Positions 42,787 through 51,052 of a DNA stretch of 64,000 nt are shown piece after piece. Source of the DNA: Trueperaceae bacterium (GTDB lineage: Bacteria > Deinococcota > Deinococci > Deinococcales > Trueperaceae); the NCBI GenBank assembly GCA_020431825.1, contig JAGQHN010000001.1:1-64000 (forward strand), given 5' to 3'. The notes beneath the pieces are model-generated. The model had not been told where the DNA came from. It saw only the letters and a program-made list of their open reading frames with translations, and ran no database searches. Numbering within the stretch: the stretch's first letter is position 1; the number at the start of each line of letters is the position of its first letter. The position numbers were made by a program, and so were the translations under genes.

Positions 42787-44184
42787 TTAAGCGTTTACAA
42801 GCTCTTTTTGAGCTTCTTCCCAGCCTTGCCAGCTTCCTTCAAGTTCTGCAACTTTGAAACCGGCAGCGCGTAAAGCACTGGCAGCTACGGCGACTCGAGC
42901 CCCACTGCGGCAGTAAGAAACAATGGTTTCATCTTCAGGTAAGTCATGGAGATGCCACAAGACGCGACCTGCATGGAGTTGATGAGCACCTTCAATATGG
43001 CCTTCGCTATATTCATTTTTGGTACGTACATCAAGCACATAAGGTTTGGACATAGCCTTAAATTCACCTATGCTTACAGTAGGTACAGGCGCTTTCTTAA
43101 GATCTTCAACGCTGGTGATATAGCCAACTACCTTATCAATACCGACTCTAAAGAGCTCCTGACGCATGTTTTCTGCCTGAGCAGCGTCTTTAGCTACCAC
43201 AATAATGGGGCGAGTATCGGCTTCGGGGTCGATAACATAAGAAGCGTAGGTCACAAATTGTTTGCCATAAGGGATATGCAGTGCACCCGGAACAGCGGCT
43301 TTCATATAGCTGTCGCGTGAGCGCGTATCAACCAGGATGAAGTCACCGTTGATTTCATGCTCAACGGCACTAGGGTTATATTCTTCTAGAGCTTTCAAGT
43401 TACCCAAAATGGCAGGACCAGCTTTGTTTTGACGCTTCATGCGACCAAAGTAAAGGGGAGCGTCAGGTTGACCCTCGAGTAAAAACTTGCTAAAGCCTTC
43501 TTCATCGTCACTGAGTACAAATGGAGCCCACCAGCTAAAGAGGCGCTCATAGCCAACTGTGGTACTGGCAATGGCACCAAGGGCTTTACCACAGGCGCTA
43601 CCAGCACCGTGGGCGGGCCAAACCTGTACATAGTCAGGTAAGTTTAAGAATTTGTTCTTGAGGCTCTGGAACAGTTGTTTTGCACCAACAAAACGGGTAT
43701 CAATGCCACCTGCAGCTTCATCTAAAAGATCAGGACGACCAATATCACCGACAAAGACAAAGTCTCCAGTTAGATAAAAGCCAGGATTTTCGGTTGTTGC
43801 ACCATCGGTTACCAGGAAAGATAAATGCTCTGGGGTATGACCGGGGGTGTGCTGAGCTTTAACGACAATATTACCTACTTTAATTTCATCATTGTCGTAC
43901 AGTTTGATGCCGTCAAAACCATATTTCCAGTCGGCATTGCCTTCATCGGAGAGATAGAGTTGTGCGCCAGTTGCGTTGGCAAGTTCACGGGAGCCTGAGA
44001 GATAGTCAGCGTGGATATGGGTTTCGGTAACGGCAACAATCTTCATACCGTTAGCTTCAGCTTCTTTAATAAAGACATCAATGTCGCGTCTGGCATCTAT
44101 GACGATAGCTTCGCCAGTTGCCTGACAACCAATAAGATAACTGCCTTGGGCTAAATCTGGGTCATAAAAATGTTTAAAAAGCAT
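42787..44184 (-). CDS. Persulfide-dioxygenase-like metallo-beta-lactamase fused to two rhodanese domains
   Basis: 465 aa. MBL domain (1-250): THIHADYLSG, HTPGHTPEHLSF, TGDFVFVGDIGRPDL and VWPAHGAGSACG are the iron-site motifs of ETHE1/CstB-type persulfide dioxygenases. First rhodanese (about 270-355) lacks the catalytic Cys (VVAKDAAQAE at its place). Second (about 370-460) keeps CRSGAR. The family oxidises glutathione or low-molecular persulfides to sulfite and transfers sulfur to give thiosulfate. AAAGGAG before ATG; divergent from the LysR gene. Confidence 0.92.
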   Translation of the reverse strand: MLFKHFYDPDLAQGSYLIGCQATGEAIVIDARRDIDVFIKEAEANGMKIVAVTETHIHADYLSGSRELANATGAQLYLSDEGNADWKYGFDGIKLYDNDEIKVGNIVVKAQHTPGHTPEHLSFLVTDGATTENPGFYLTGDFVFVGDIGRPDLLDEAAGGIDTRFVGAKQLFQSLKNKFLNLPDYVQVWPAHGAGSACGKALGAIASTTVGYERLFSWWAPFVLSDDEEGFSKFLLEGQPDAPLYFGRMKRQNKAGPAILGNLKALEEYNPSAVEHEINGDFILVDTRSRDSYMKAAVPGALHIPYGKQFVTYASYVIDPEADTRPIIVVAKDAAQAENMRQELFRVGIDKVVGYITSVEDLKKAPVPTVSIGEFKAMSKPYVLDVRTKNEYSEGHIEGAHQLHAGRVLWHLHDLPEDETIVSYCRSGARVAVAASALRAAGFKVAELEGSWQGWEEAQKELVNA

Positions 44185-44233
44185 GGGACTCCTTTCATTT
44201 CATCAATGCTTTTCTCGTTCTTAATTGCTATTC

Positions 44234-44252
44234 TATATCCCCCCAGGGTATA
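44234..44252. promoter_or_regulatory. Imperfect palindrome resembling a CsoR/CstR-type operator
   Basis: TATATCCCCCCAGGGTATA lies between the two divergent genes. The right half GGGTATA matches, and the left half nearly mirrors, the ATACCC-N4-GGGTAT pattern bound by CsoR-family repressors, which include persulfide sensors. No csoR-like gene is in the window, so this is tentative. Confidence 0.3.
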
Positions 44253-44274
44253 AATACAATGATAAATCACATTT

Positions 44275-44297
44275 TGTTATAAGTTTGGCTTATAACA
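44275..44297. promoter_or_regulatory. Probable LysR-type operator
   Basis: TGTTATAAG, 5 nt, CTTATAACA: a perfect 9-bp inverted repeat containing the LysR-type T-N11-A pattern, in the divergent region between the persulfide gene and the LysR gene. Confidence 0.65.
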
Positions 44298-44330
44298 GAT
44301 CATCAATTTTTGAATAGAAGGAGATGAAGG

Positions 44331-44420
44331 ATGAAAGACTCTCCACAGCATCGTCACATAAGGGCTAAATTAGCCCTATTACTGAGTTTCGAGGAAAGGA
44401 GGCCTAATGCTGAAAGCTGA
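44331..44420 (+). CDS. Possible 29-codon leader peptide before the LysR gene
   Basis: An ATG frame with AAGGAG 7 nt upstream, ending 14 nt inside the LysR gene in another frame. It encloses the palindrome AGGGCTAAATTAGCCCT (44361-44377), which could form a hairpin ahead of the LysR SD. The peptide has His, Arg and Leu runs but no Cys. The good SD and overlap suggest translational coupling; a chance frame remains possible. Confidence 0.35.
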   Translation: MKDSPQHRHIRAKLALLLSFEERRPNAES

Positions 44421-45306
44421 ACATCTCCTGGCTTTTTGTCTGGCAGCAAAGCAAAAAAGTATCAGCGCGGCTGCTAAGCAGCTGGGCCTTAGTCAGCCTG
44501 CGGTAAGTGGGCAACTGGCAGCTTTGCAAAAACAGGCCAAGCAAATTCTTTATCAGCGCAGTTCTCATGGGATAGAACTAACCCCTGCAGGCAATGAGCT
44601 CTTACCTTACGCCTGTGCGGTAGCGAAGACCTATCAGCAGGCCCAAAGTTTTTTGCGAGGCGATAGTGCGTCAGGAAGTGTGCAGCTAAATATAGGTCTG
44701 AGCCATCATCTGGTACCAATGTTTACAGGCCCTATCCTTAAAGCTACCAGAACCTATAACCGCGAAAAAGCCTCATTGGAAGTGCATTTGCGTGAGGGAT
44801 ATTCGCATCGACTGGTTGAACTGGTGAAAGCAAGAGACCTGGACGCTGCCTTTATCATTAGTTCTAAAGGTCAGGATTTGCGCCCGTTGCAGCTCGAGTC
44901 CATTGCCAGAGAAGCCATTGTTCTGCTGGTAAAACCAGATGACCCTCTGGCCTCTGACGGGCGTTTGCCTCTACAAAGCCTGAACGAAGAAACTCTGATT
45001 TTATCGTCCTCTCAGTCAGAGGTATACCGTAAAGTTCTGGGTTGCCTCGCAGATAACGCTATTCAACCAGGACGATTGCTTGAAGTGAGTGGTCCTGAAG
45101 CGGTGAGACATGCCGTTATGGACGGGCTGGGCATTGGCGTTACGCTGGCCTCTTATGTAGCAAGAGAAATCGAGGCAGGCTGGCTGATTGCAGTCACGAT
45201 TGAACAACCTGATTTTCAGGTGGAAATTGTGCGCATTAGTCATGATCTGGCGAGCCTTGATCCTAAAAAAGCAGAAGCACTGAGCGCCATTTTGGAAACA
45301 GGTTAG
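44407..45306 (+). CDS. LysR-family transcriptional regulator
   Basis: 299 aa. Winged HTH at residues 3-62 (AAAKQLGLSQPAVSGQLAALQKQ) and a periplasmic-binding-type effector domain (about 90-295). Divergent from the persulfide-dioxygenase gene with a perfect palindromic operator between them, so it probably controls that gene and itself. AAAGGAGG 5 nt before ATG. Effector unknown; a sulfur metabolite is a reasonable guess from context. Confidence 0.9.
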   Translation: MLKAEHLLAFCLAAKQKSISAAAKQLGLSQPAVSGQLAALQKQAKQILYQRSSHGIELTPAGNELLPYACAVAKTYQQAQSFLRGDSASGSVQLNIGLSHHLVPMFTGPILKATRTYNREKASLEVHLREGYSHRLVELVKARDLDAAFIISSKGQDLRPLQLESIAREAIVLLVKPDDPLASDGRLPLQSLNEETLILSSSQSEVYRKVLGCLADNAIQPGRLLEVSGPEAVRHAVMDGLGIGVTLASYVAREIEAGWLIAVTIEQPDFQVEIVRISHDLASLDPKKAEALSAILETG

Positions 45307-45479
45307 CCAGGGCCAAAGGCCCCAGAGCTATAAAATATTTTGGAGGATAGCTGTTCCTAAAGCTAATAAAGCTAAGTCTCCAAAGAGTCCTTAGGAAATT
45401 CGTCAGAGGATGAGTAGCAGCTAAGCAGTACACATCTGACTTGTCTTTTATAGCAGGCGAAACATGTCACAATAAGGTT

Positions 45480-46244
45480 GTGTTTACGATTGATCTAAAT
45501 GCAGACGCTGGTGAGTCCTTTGGTCACTGGCAGGTAGCTGATGAAGCTGCGCTTTTTCCGCAGCTTAGTTCTGTTAACCTGGCCTGTGGTTTTCATGCTG
45601 GCGACCCCTTAACAATGCAGCGTTCGGTTGCTCTGGCAAAACGTCTGGGTGTGGCGATTGGCGCTCACCCTGGTTTTGATGACAAGCCTGGCTTTGGTCG
45701 CCGTGATATAGCCGCAACGGGGGAACAGATTTTTACAGATACCCTCTATCAGCTAGGGGCATTGCAAGCTTTTCTAAAGGGAGAGGGTTTGCCTATGCAC
45801 CACGTTAAGGCGCACGGAGCCCTCTATCTCAAGATGATGAAAGATGAAGAAACGGCTCGAGCCTTTAGTGAAGCTGTAGCCACCTTTAACCAGAAGCTTG
45901 CCCTGGTAGTGCTGGCAGGCAAAGGGGGAGAACTTATGCAAAAGGTTGGCCAGGAGCTGGGCTTAAGAGTTGTTAGCGAAGCGTTTCCTGACCGTGCCTA
46001 TTTAGCCAATGGTCAACTGGCCCCCCGCAGTTTGCCGGGTTCTGTTCTGGATGAACCTGAGCTTATTGCCCAGCGGGCTGTCATGCTGGCAAAAGGAGAA
46101 GCCATAACTGCGCTTGATGGGGGAGAAGTCAGTGTTAGGGCAGAAACCCTTTGTTTACACGGTGATAATCCGCATGCGCCAAAAACGGCAGCGGCAGTTC
46201 GTCAGGCACTCGAGGCGGCCAGTATACGTATTCAGGCGTTCTAA
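45480..46244 (+). CDS. pxpA: 5-oxoprolinase subunit A (LamB/YcsF family)
   Basis: 254 aa. DLNADAGESFG, SVNLACGFHAGDP, GAHPGFDD and HVKAHGALYLKMMKD are the family signatures. With PxpB and PxpC it hydrolyses 5-oxoproline to glutamate using ATP. GTG 45480 chosen because homologues start just before the IDLNAD strand; a TTG at 45441 would add 13 residues. The start lacks a well-spaced SD and has CACAAT 6 nt upstream. Confidence 0.9.
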   Translation: MFTIDLNADAGESFGHWQVADEAALFPQLSSVNLACGFHAGDPLTMQRSVALAKRLGVAIGAHPGFDDKPGFGRRDIAATGEQIFTDTLYQLGALQAFLKGEGLPMHHVKAHGALYLKMMKDEETARAFSEAVATFNQKLALVVLAGKGGELMQKVGQELGLRVVSEAFPDRAYLANGQLAPRSLPGSVLDEPELIAQRAVMLAKGEAITALDGGEVSVRAETLCLHGDNPHAPKTAAAVRQALEAASIRIQAF

Positions 46245-47741
46245 ATGCTGCAAGGCTTTTATCTGAGTTTTTCAGAAACCATTGACCAGGAGGCGAATGC
46301 CAGTTTACAGGCATTTGCACAAAGCTTGCTCGAGCAAGCCCTTGAGGGCATTACCGATATCATTCCGGGGTATCGGAATATCTTTATTGAATATGAAGAC
46401 AGTCTTGTCACTGAGACATCGGTAAAAAAGTGGCTCGAGTCTGTTAAGCATGCCAAAGTCAAAGCGCAACCCAGAGAAGTGAAATTGTCTGTTATCTATA
46501 ACGGGGAAGATTTGGCTGAAATCAGTGAGCTTACGGGGCTCAGCCGTAAAGAGATTATTGAGTTACATGGTGAGCCTAGCTATCAGGTCTATGCTCTTGG
46601 CTTTACGCCAGGTTTTCCCTTTATGGCTGAGTTGCCAGAAAAGCTTAGATTGCCGAGAAAAGCCATTCCGAGAAAGCGAGTTGCTGCCCATAGCGTGGCA
46701 ATAGCAGGAGCACAGACAGGAATTTATCCCTTAGCCAGTCCGGGTGGCTGGCATTTGCTAGGGCAAACGCAAGAGGCGGTGTTTGACCCTCGTCGACAGG
46801 AGCCTTTCTTGCTTCAGGCAGGCGATAAAGTTCGCTTTATTGCCGGCTCTGGTCAGCCTGCACCGCCTGTTGAGCGGCTCGAGCTCTTACCAGAAACCCC
46901 TGCTCGGCCCGTTCTTAAAGTGCAAAAGCCCGGTCTGCTTGATTTGCCAGTAGATACCGGGCGCTTTTTGGTGGGGCGTTTTGGTCTGGCAAGGTCAGGG
47001 GCCTTAGATGCGCAGCTTGCTAGTGTGGCGAACCAGCTTTTAGGCAACCCATCAAAGGCTGTGCTGCTGGAAATGACGTTGACAGGGCCGGTTATGGAGT
47101 GCCTCGAGCCTTGCTTGGTTGCCCATACGGGCTGGTCAGTTACGTCTCGGCTAAATGGGAAAGCTCAGCCGCCCTTTAGCAGTTTTGCTTTAAAAAAAGG
47201 AGATGTGCTGAGCTTTGAACCGACCAGTCAAGGAGTGCGCAGCTATTTGGCCCTAGCAGGGGGAATTGAGTCACGGCAGTTTATAGGAAGTGCCTCAGTA
47301 GACCTGACCGGCTTGATTGGTCGGGGGTTAGAAACCGGTGATGTTTTAGGTCAGGCCGCAGAGACTCGAGCCTTGCCGGGCCGCACGTTTGCTCCTTTCC
47401 GAAAGCTGGACAAAGAAACTACTATTCGTATTGGTCCAGGCCCACAGGCCAGTCAGGAGCTTATTCAGGTGCTGACATCCTCGAGCTACAGTGTACTTAG
47501 TGCTGACCGCATGGGTATTCGTTTGCAGGGGCCAGCGCTAGGGGTTGAGGGCATCATCTCGGAAGCTGCGCCAATAGGGGCTGTGCAAGTGACGTCAGCA
47601 GGTATGCCCATCATTTTACTAAATGACCGAGGCACACTGGGTGGCTATGCCAAGCCTGCACTCATTGTGCCTCAAGATTTGCCCAAATTGGCGCAACTAC
47701 GCCCAGGTCAAAGGCTTAAGTTTAGGGCCATCTCCACATAA
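46245..47741 (+). CDS. 5-oxoprolinase subunits B and C fused
   Basis: 498 aa. N-terminal half (about 1-220) is PxpB/KipI: DIIPGYRNIFIEYED, YALGFTPGFPFMAELPEKL and SPGGWHLLGQT. C-terminal half (about 225-498) is PxpC/KipA: VGRFGLARSGALDAQLASVANQLLG and GGIESRQFIGSASVDLTGLIGRG. The two subunits are separate genes in Bacillus and Escherichia. The start follows the pxpA stop with no gap, and PxpA, PxpB and PxpC are therefore all present. Confidence 0.92.
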   Translation: MLQGFYLSFSETIDQEANASLQAFAQSLLEQALEGITDIIPGYRNIFIEYEDSLVTETSVKKWLESVKHAKVKAQPREVKLSVIYNGEDLAEISELTGLSRKEIIELHGEPSYQVYALGFTPGFPFMAELPEKLRLPRKAIPRKRVAAHSVAIAGAQTGIYPLASPGGWHLLGQTQEAVFDPRRQEPFLLQAGDKVRFIAGSGQPAPPVERLELLPETPARPVLKVQKPGLLDLPVDTGRFLVGRFGLARSGALDAQLASVANQLLGNPSKAVLLEMTLTGPVMECLEPCLVAHTGWSVTSRLNGKAQPPFSSFALKKGDVLSFEPTSQGVRSYLALAGGIESRQFIGSASVDLTGLIGRGLETGDVLGQAAETRALPGRTFAPFRKLDKETTIRIGPGPQASQELIQVLTSSSYSVLSADRMGIRLQGPALGVEGIISEAAPIGAVQVTSAGMPIILLNDRGTLGGYAKPALIVPQDLPKLAQLRPGQRLKFRAIST

Positions 47742-48056
47742 AACCCAAATGGAGAAGGTTTATGCTGTAAATGTAGCTTGAGTAGCAGTGTCTGGATAGC
47801 AGGAAGTGCTTCCTGGGACATAGAAGTTTGTGATTTGCACTCATAAAAGAGACGGGTTAGGGTCAAGGGCTAAGATGTCTTGTCAAGGACTAAGCTAGAA
47901 CGTTATTATGCGCAATTGTGGTTACGCCTATTCTGGTTAGGGCATTTATTTTTAGGGCCTAGAGGTTTGGTCTACAAGTCTTAAAGAGCATTGTAGGCAT
48001 TTGTGCAAACTTAAAAACTGACTCGAGTAGACTAGCTATGTGAGGTGTGGGCGATC
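47742..48056 (+). other. Intergenic region upstream of the ATP-grasp gene
   Basis: 315 nt without a gene. It contains a perfect short palindrome CAGGAAG-TG-CTTCCTG (47800-47815) with no T run, direct near-repeats GGGTCAAGGGCTAAG and GTCAAGGACTAAG near 47858-47893, and stop codons in all plus frames. No RNA gene recognised. Confidence 0.55.
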
Positions 48057-49019
48057 TTGAATATACTACTGACCAGTTCAGGGCGGCGTAATTCGCTACT
48101 CGAACTTTTTGAACAAGCTGCGCTTCCTTATAAGGCTAAAGTCTTTATAAGTGATATAGATGGCCTAGCTCCTACGCTCTATGACACCGAACATGTTGTG
48201 CAACTGCCTCATGTAAAAGACCCCAGTTATTTAGCAAGTCTACTTAAAGTCGTTCAGGAAAAAGAAATAAGCCTGATTGTTCCCACTATTGATCCAGAGC
48301 TGTGCATCCTGGCAAAAGGGAGAAAACAGCTGGCTAGTGCAGGAGCATTTGCCCTGGTTTCTTCGGAAAGATTTTGCATGAATTCTGCTGATAAATGGCT
48401 GACCCACCAGATGTGCAAGGCCAACGACTTGGCGAGTCCGGCCTCCTGGATCAGTGAACATTTACGCTGTGAAGAATTGCCAGAGCAGCTCTTTATTAAG
48501 CCTCGTTTTGGGAGTGCCAGCATTGATAGTTTTGCTGTTCATTGTTATGACCTGGGACAGGCCCTACTGAAGGTTGAAAACCCGATCGTGCAAGAGCAAC
48601 TCATTGGTGATGAGATTACCATTGACGCCTTTTTTGATTTTGATAGCCAGCCGATTCACTATGTGCCAAGAAAGCGCCTGCGTACCCTGGCGGGAGAATC
48701 CATTCAAGGGGTGACGCTTGATGACGCGCCCTTTAATGCCTGGTTACTTAAGTGTATGAATGTCTTTTCTGAGCATGGCGCTGTGGGTCCTGTCACCTTC
48801 CAGGCTTTTCTAACCGAGCGGGGTCCTGTTCTGACCGATATAAATCCGAGATTTGGTGGGGGATATCCGCTGGCTTATGCCGCTGGTGGTCATTACCCTG
48901 ATTGGCTTATGATGCTTTTACACGGCAAACATGTACGATCTCACCTGGGGCACTACAAGCGGGGACTGCATATGGTACGCACCTTTAGGGAAATATTTAC
49001 TCAAGAACCGCTCTGGTGA
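48057..49019 (+). CDS. ATP-grasp protein, carbamoyl-phosphate-synthase-like
   Basis: 320 aa. Starts MNILLTSSGRRNSLLELF, the usual pre-ATP-grasp N terminus; ATP-grasp region from about 105 with FIKPRFGSASIDSF, NPIVQEQLIGDEITIDAFFD and TDINPRFGGGYPLAYAAGG (metal-binding Asp/Asn). Ligates a carboxylate to an amine or thiol; substrate unknown. The TTG at 48057 is chosen because GAGGTG lies 9 nt upstream; a GTG at 48045 falls within that site. It overlaps the HAD gene by 4 nt. Confidence 0.82.
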   Translation: MNILLTSSGRRNSLLELFEQAALPYKAKVFISDIDGLAPTLYDTEHVVQLPHVKDPSYLASLLKVVQEKEISLIVPTIDPELCILAKGRKQLASAGAFALVSSERFCMNSADKWLTHQMCKANDLASPASWISEHLRCEELPEQLFIKPRFGSASIDSFAVHCYDLGQALLKVENPIVQEQLIGDEITIDAFFDFDSQPIHYVPRKRLRTLAGESIQGVTLDDAPFNAWLLKCMNVFSEHGAVGPVTFQAFLTERGPVLTDINPRFGGGYPLAYAAGGHYPDWLMMLLHGKHVRSHLGHYKRGLHMVRTFREIFTQEPLW

Positions 49020-49693
49020 CCGTTGTCTTTGATCTCGATGATACGTTAGTCCTCGAGCGTGACTATGTCAAAAGTGGCTTTGCGGCAGTAGCCAATGAAC
49101 TGGGTGATGAGCGTTATTTTGACGTTCTCTGGCAAGCTTTTTTGGCAGGTCGTAGAGGTGACAGTTTTAATCAGCTTTTAGAACTCGAGCCCGACTTAAA
49201 GTCAAGACTTAGTGTGGCTGAACTCGTAGCCTTTTACCGTACTCACAAGCCAAACCTCAGCTTGAGTAAAGATAGGCTCGAGCTAATCAGAGACCTAAAA
49301 AAGGCTGGGGCAAAGCTGGCGATTATCTCAGATGGTCCTCTGACCGCTCAACAGGCCAAGGTAGAGGCACTGGGTTTAGCCCGGCTTTTTGACCTGATAC
49401 TACTTACTGATAAGTGGGGAAAGGAGTTTTGGAAACCGCATCCGCGGGCTTATCGAGAAGTGGAAAAGCTAGCGCCAGCCGAGCGCTACTGTTTTATCGG
49501 CGATAACCCGCATAAAGACTTTAGTTCAGCTTATGCACGCGGCTGGGACTGTTTTTGTCTTAGGCTCGAGCACCAGCTGCACCGTCAGGTACCGATAAAC
49601 TCACAAGAAGAGGTAAAAGAACTCTTTTCAGTAAGAGAATTAAGGCAAGCGTTAGAGGTAATTTTCACTTCGCTAAATCAGAGACTTAGTTAA
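49016..49693 (+). CDS. HAD-superfamily hydrolase paired with ATP-grasp
   Basis: 225 aa. Nucleophile motif FDLDDTLVLERDYV, motif II AIISDGPL, motif III KPHPRAYREVE, motif IV FIGDNPHKDFSSAYARGWD. Likely phosphatase. Start GTG inside the stop of the ATP-grasp gene (GTGA), so the two are translated together and act in one pathway, possibly on a surface-polysaccharide or amino-acid conjugate. Confidence 0.86.
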   Translation: MTVVFDLDDTLVLERDYVKSGFAAVANELGDERYFDVLWQAFLAGRRGDSFNQLLELEPDLKSRLSVAELVAFYRTHKPNLSLSKDRLELIRDLKKAGAKLAIISDGPLTAQQAKVEALGLARLFDLILLTDKWGKEFWKPHPRAYREVEKLAPAERYCFIGDNPHKDFSSAYARGWDCFCLRLEHQLHRQVPINSQEEVKELFSVRELRQALEVIFTSLNQRLS

Positions 49694-49706
49694 TGCAGAT
49701 TTCGTT

Positions 49707-49712
49707 TATAAT
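49707..49712 (+). promoter_or_regulatory. Candidate -10 box before the decarboxylase
   Basis: A perfect TATAAT about 48 nt before the decarboxylase ATG, preceded by TTT. The -35 region is weak, so this is only suggestive of separate transcription. Confidence 0.35.
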
Positions 49713-49760
49713 CTGCTGCGTGCAAAATAGACGGCATAGACTCTTTAGGGAGAACCCTTG

Positions 49761-50924
49761 ATGGCAGTTAAAATAGAAGACTACTACAGACCTGAGATTT
49801 TTGGCAAAATCAAACATTTTGCTGATGACAAAGAAACCCCTTTTTTGGTGGTGGATACATCGCTGATTGCTCAGTCTTATGATGAGCTAACGGGCTTTTT
49901 TCCGAGTTCCAAGATTTACTACGCGGTTAAAGCCAATCCGGCACCAGAAATTCTTAGCCTTTTGCGTGATCGGGGTTCTAACTTTGATATAGCGTCCCGC
50001 TACGAACTTGATAAGGTCATGTCTTTTGGGGTTAGCGCGGACCGGGTTAGTTATGGCAATACCATCAAAAAAAGTGCAGATATTCGTTACTTTTTTGAAA
50101 AGGGCGTACGGATGTTTGCCACAGATTCCGAAGCTGACTTACGCAATATTGCTCAGGCGGCACCAGGATCAAAGGTTTATGTGCGCATTTTGACCGAAGG
50201 TAATTTGACAGCTGACTGGCCTTTGTCCAGAAAGTTTGGTTGTCAGCCTGATATGGCGATGGATCTGATGATTATGGCCAGGGATTTAGGGCTTATTCCT
50301 TATGGGGTTTCTTTTCACGTGGGGTCACAGCAACGTGAAATTGGTGCCTGGGACGCCGCCATTGCTAAAGTTAAGGTGATTTTTGAGCGCCTAAAAGAAG
50401 AAGACGGCATTGAACTCAAAATGATTAACATGGGGGGTGGTTTTCCTGCCCGGTATATTTCTAAAACCAATAACCTCGAGACTTATGCCAGTGAGATCAG
50501 GCGCTTTCTGGAAGAGGATTTTGGTGACAATATGCCTGAAATAATCCTCGAGCCGGGGCGTTCTCTAATAGGTAATTCCGGCGTTCTGGTCAGCGAGGTC
50601 GTGCTTATTTCGCGTAAAACGCGGACAGCGCTTAACCGCTGGGTCTATACCGATGTAGGTAAGTTTTCTGGTCTTATTGAAACGCTGGATGAGTCTATCA
50701 AATACCCGGTATACACTGAGAAAAAAGGCGAAATGGAAGATTGCATTATTGCCGGACCAACCTGCGATAGTGCTGATATTATGTACGAAAACTACAAATA
50801 TCCCTTACCTCTTAATTTGGCAATAGGCGATAGGCTTTACTGGTTTTCGACAGGAGCTTATACAACGACCTATAGCGCCATTGAATTTAATGGCTTTCCT
50901 CCCTTGAAATCATATTATTTGTAG
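49761..50924 (+). CDS. Type III PLP-dependent ornithine/lysine decarboxylase
   Basis: 387 aa, the length of eukaryotic-type ODC. PLP lysine in YYAVKANPAPEIL, SFHVGSQQ, NMGGGFPARY, ILEPGRSLIGNSG phosphate-binding loop and active-site Cys in GPTCDSADIMYENY. Catalyses decarboxylation of ornithine, lysine or a related diamino acid to a polyamine. ATG 49761 with GGGAG 8-9 nt upstream; the in-frame TTG just before it is less likely. A strong terminator follows. Confidence 0.9.
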   Translation: MAVKIEDYYRPEIFGKIKHFADDKETPFLVVDTSLIAQSYDELTGFFPSSKIYYAVKANPAPEILSLLRDRGSNFDIASRYELDKVMSFGVSADRVSYGNTIKKSADIRYFFEKGVRMFATDSEADLRNIAQAAPGSKVYVRILTEGNLTADWPLSRKFGCQPDMAMDLMIMARDLGLIPYGVSFHVGSQQREIGAWDAAIAKVKVIFERLKEEDGIELKMINMGGGFPARYISKTNNLETYASEIRRFLEEDFGDNMPEIILEPGRSLIGNSGVLVSEVVLISRKTRTALNRWVYTDVGKFSGLIETLDESIKYPVYTEKKGEMEDCIIAGPTCDSADIMYENYKYPLPLNLAIGDRLYWFSTGAYTTTYSAIEFNGFPPLKSYYL

Positions 50925-50945
50925 ACAGCTATAGAAAAATAAAGT

Positions 50946-50970
50946 GAGCACCCTCAGGGGTGCTCTTTTT
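50946..50970 (+). terminator. Rho-independent terminator after the decarboxylase
   Basis: GAGCACCC, loop TCAG, GGGTGCTC, then TTTTT. A textbook structure that isolates the next operon. Confidence 0.93.
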
Positions 50971-50976
50971 GTTGGC

Positions 50977-51005
50977 TTGACAAATTAAATTATTTATTTT
51001 AATTT
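50977..51005 (+). promoter_or_regulatory. Promoter and palindromic operator of the ketohexose operon
   Basis: A consensus -35 TTGACA (50977-50982), 17 nt, and TAATTT (51000-51005) as a -10. Overlapping the whole spacer is AAATTAAA-N8-TTTAATTT (50982-51005), a 24-bp palindrome with 8-bp arms. ROK/XylR-type repressors bind such AT-rich palindromes, and a ROK repressor gene is next, so autorepression is likely. Confidence 0.7.
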
Positions 51006-51052
51006 AATAGCACTCAAATTTATGGTTTTGATTTGGCGCAGGGAGTAAGGCT

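Noticed and set aside
44361-44377. Palindrome as a rho-independent terminator
   Set aside because: Followed by ATTACTG rather than a T run; more likely a leader hairpin or operator.
47800-47815. Short palindrome as a terminator of the pxp genes
   Set aside because: Stem of 7 bp with a 2-nt centre and no T run on either strand.
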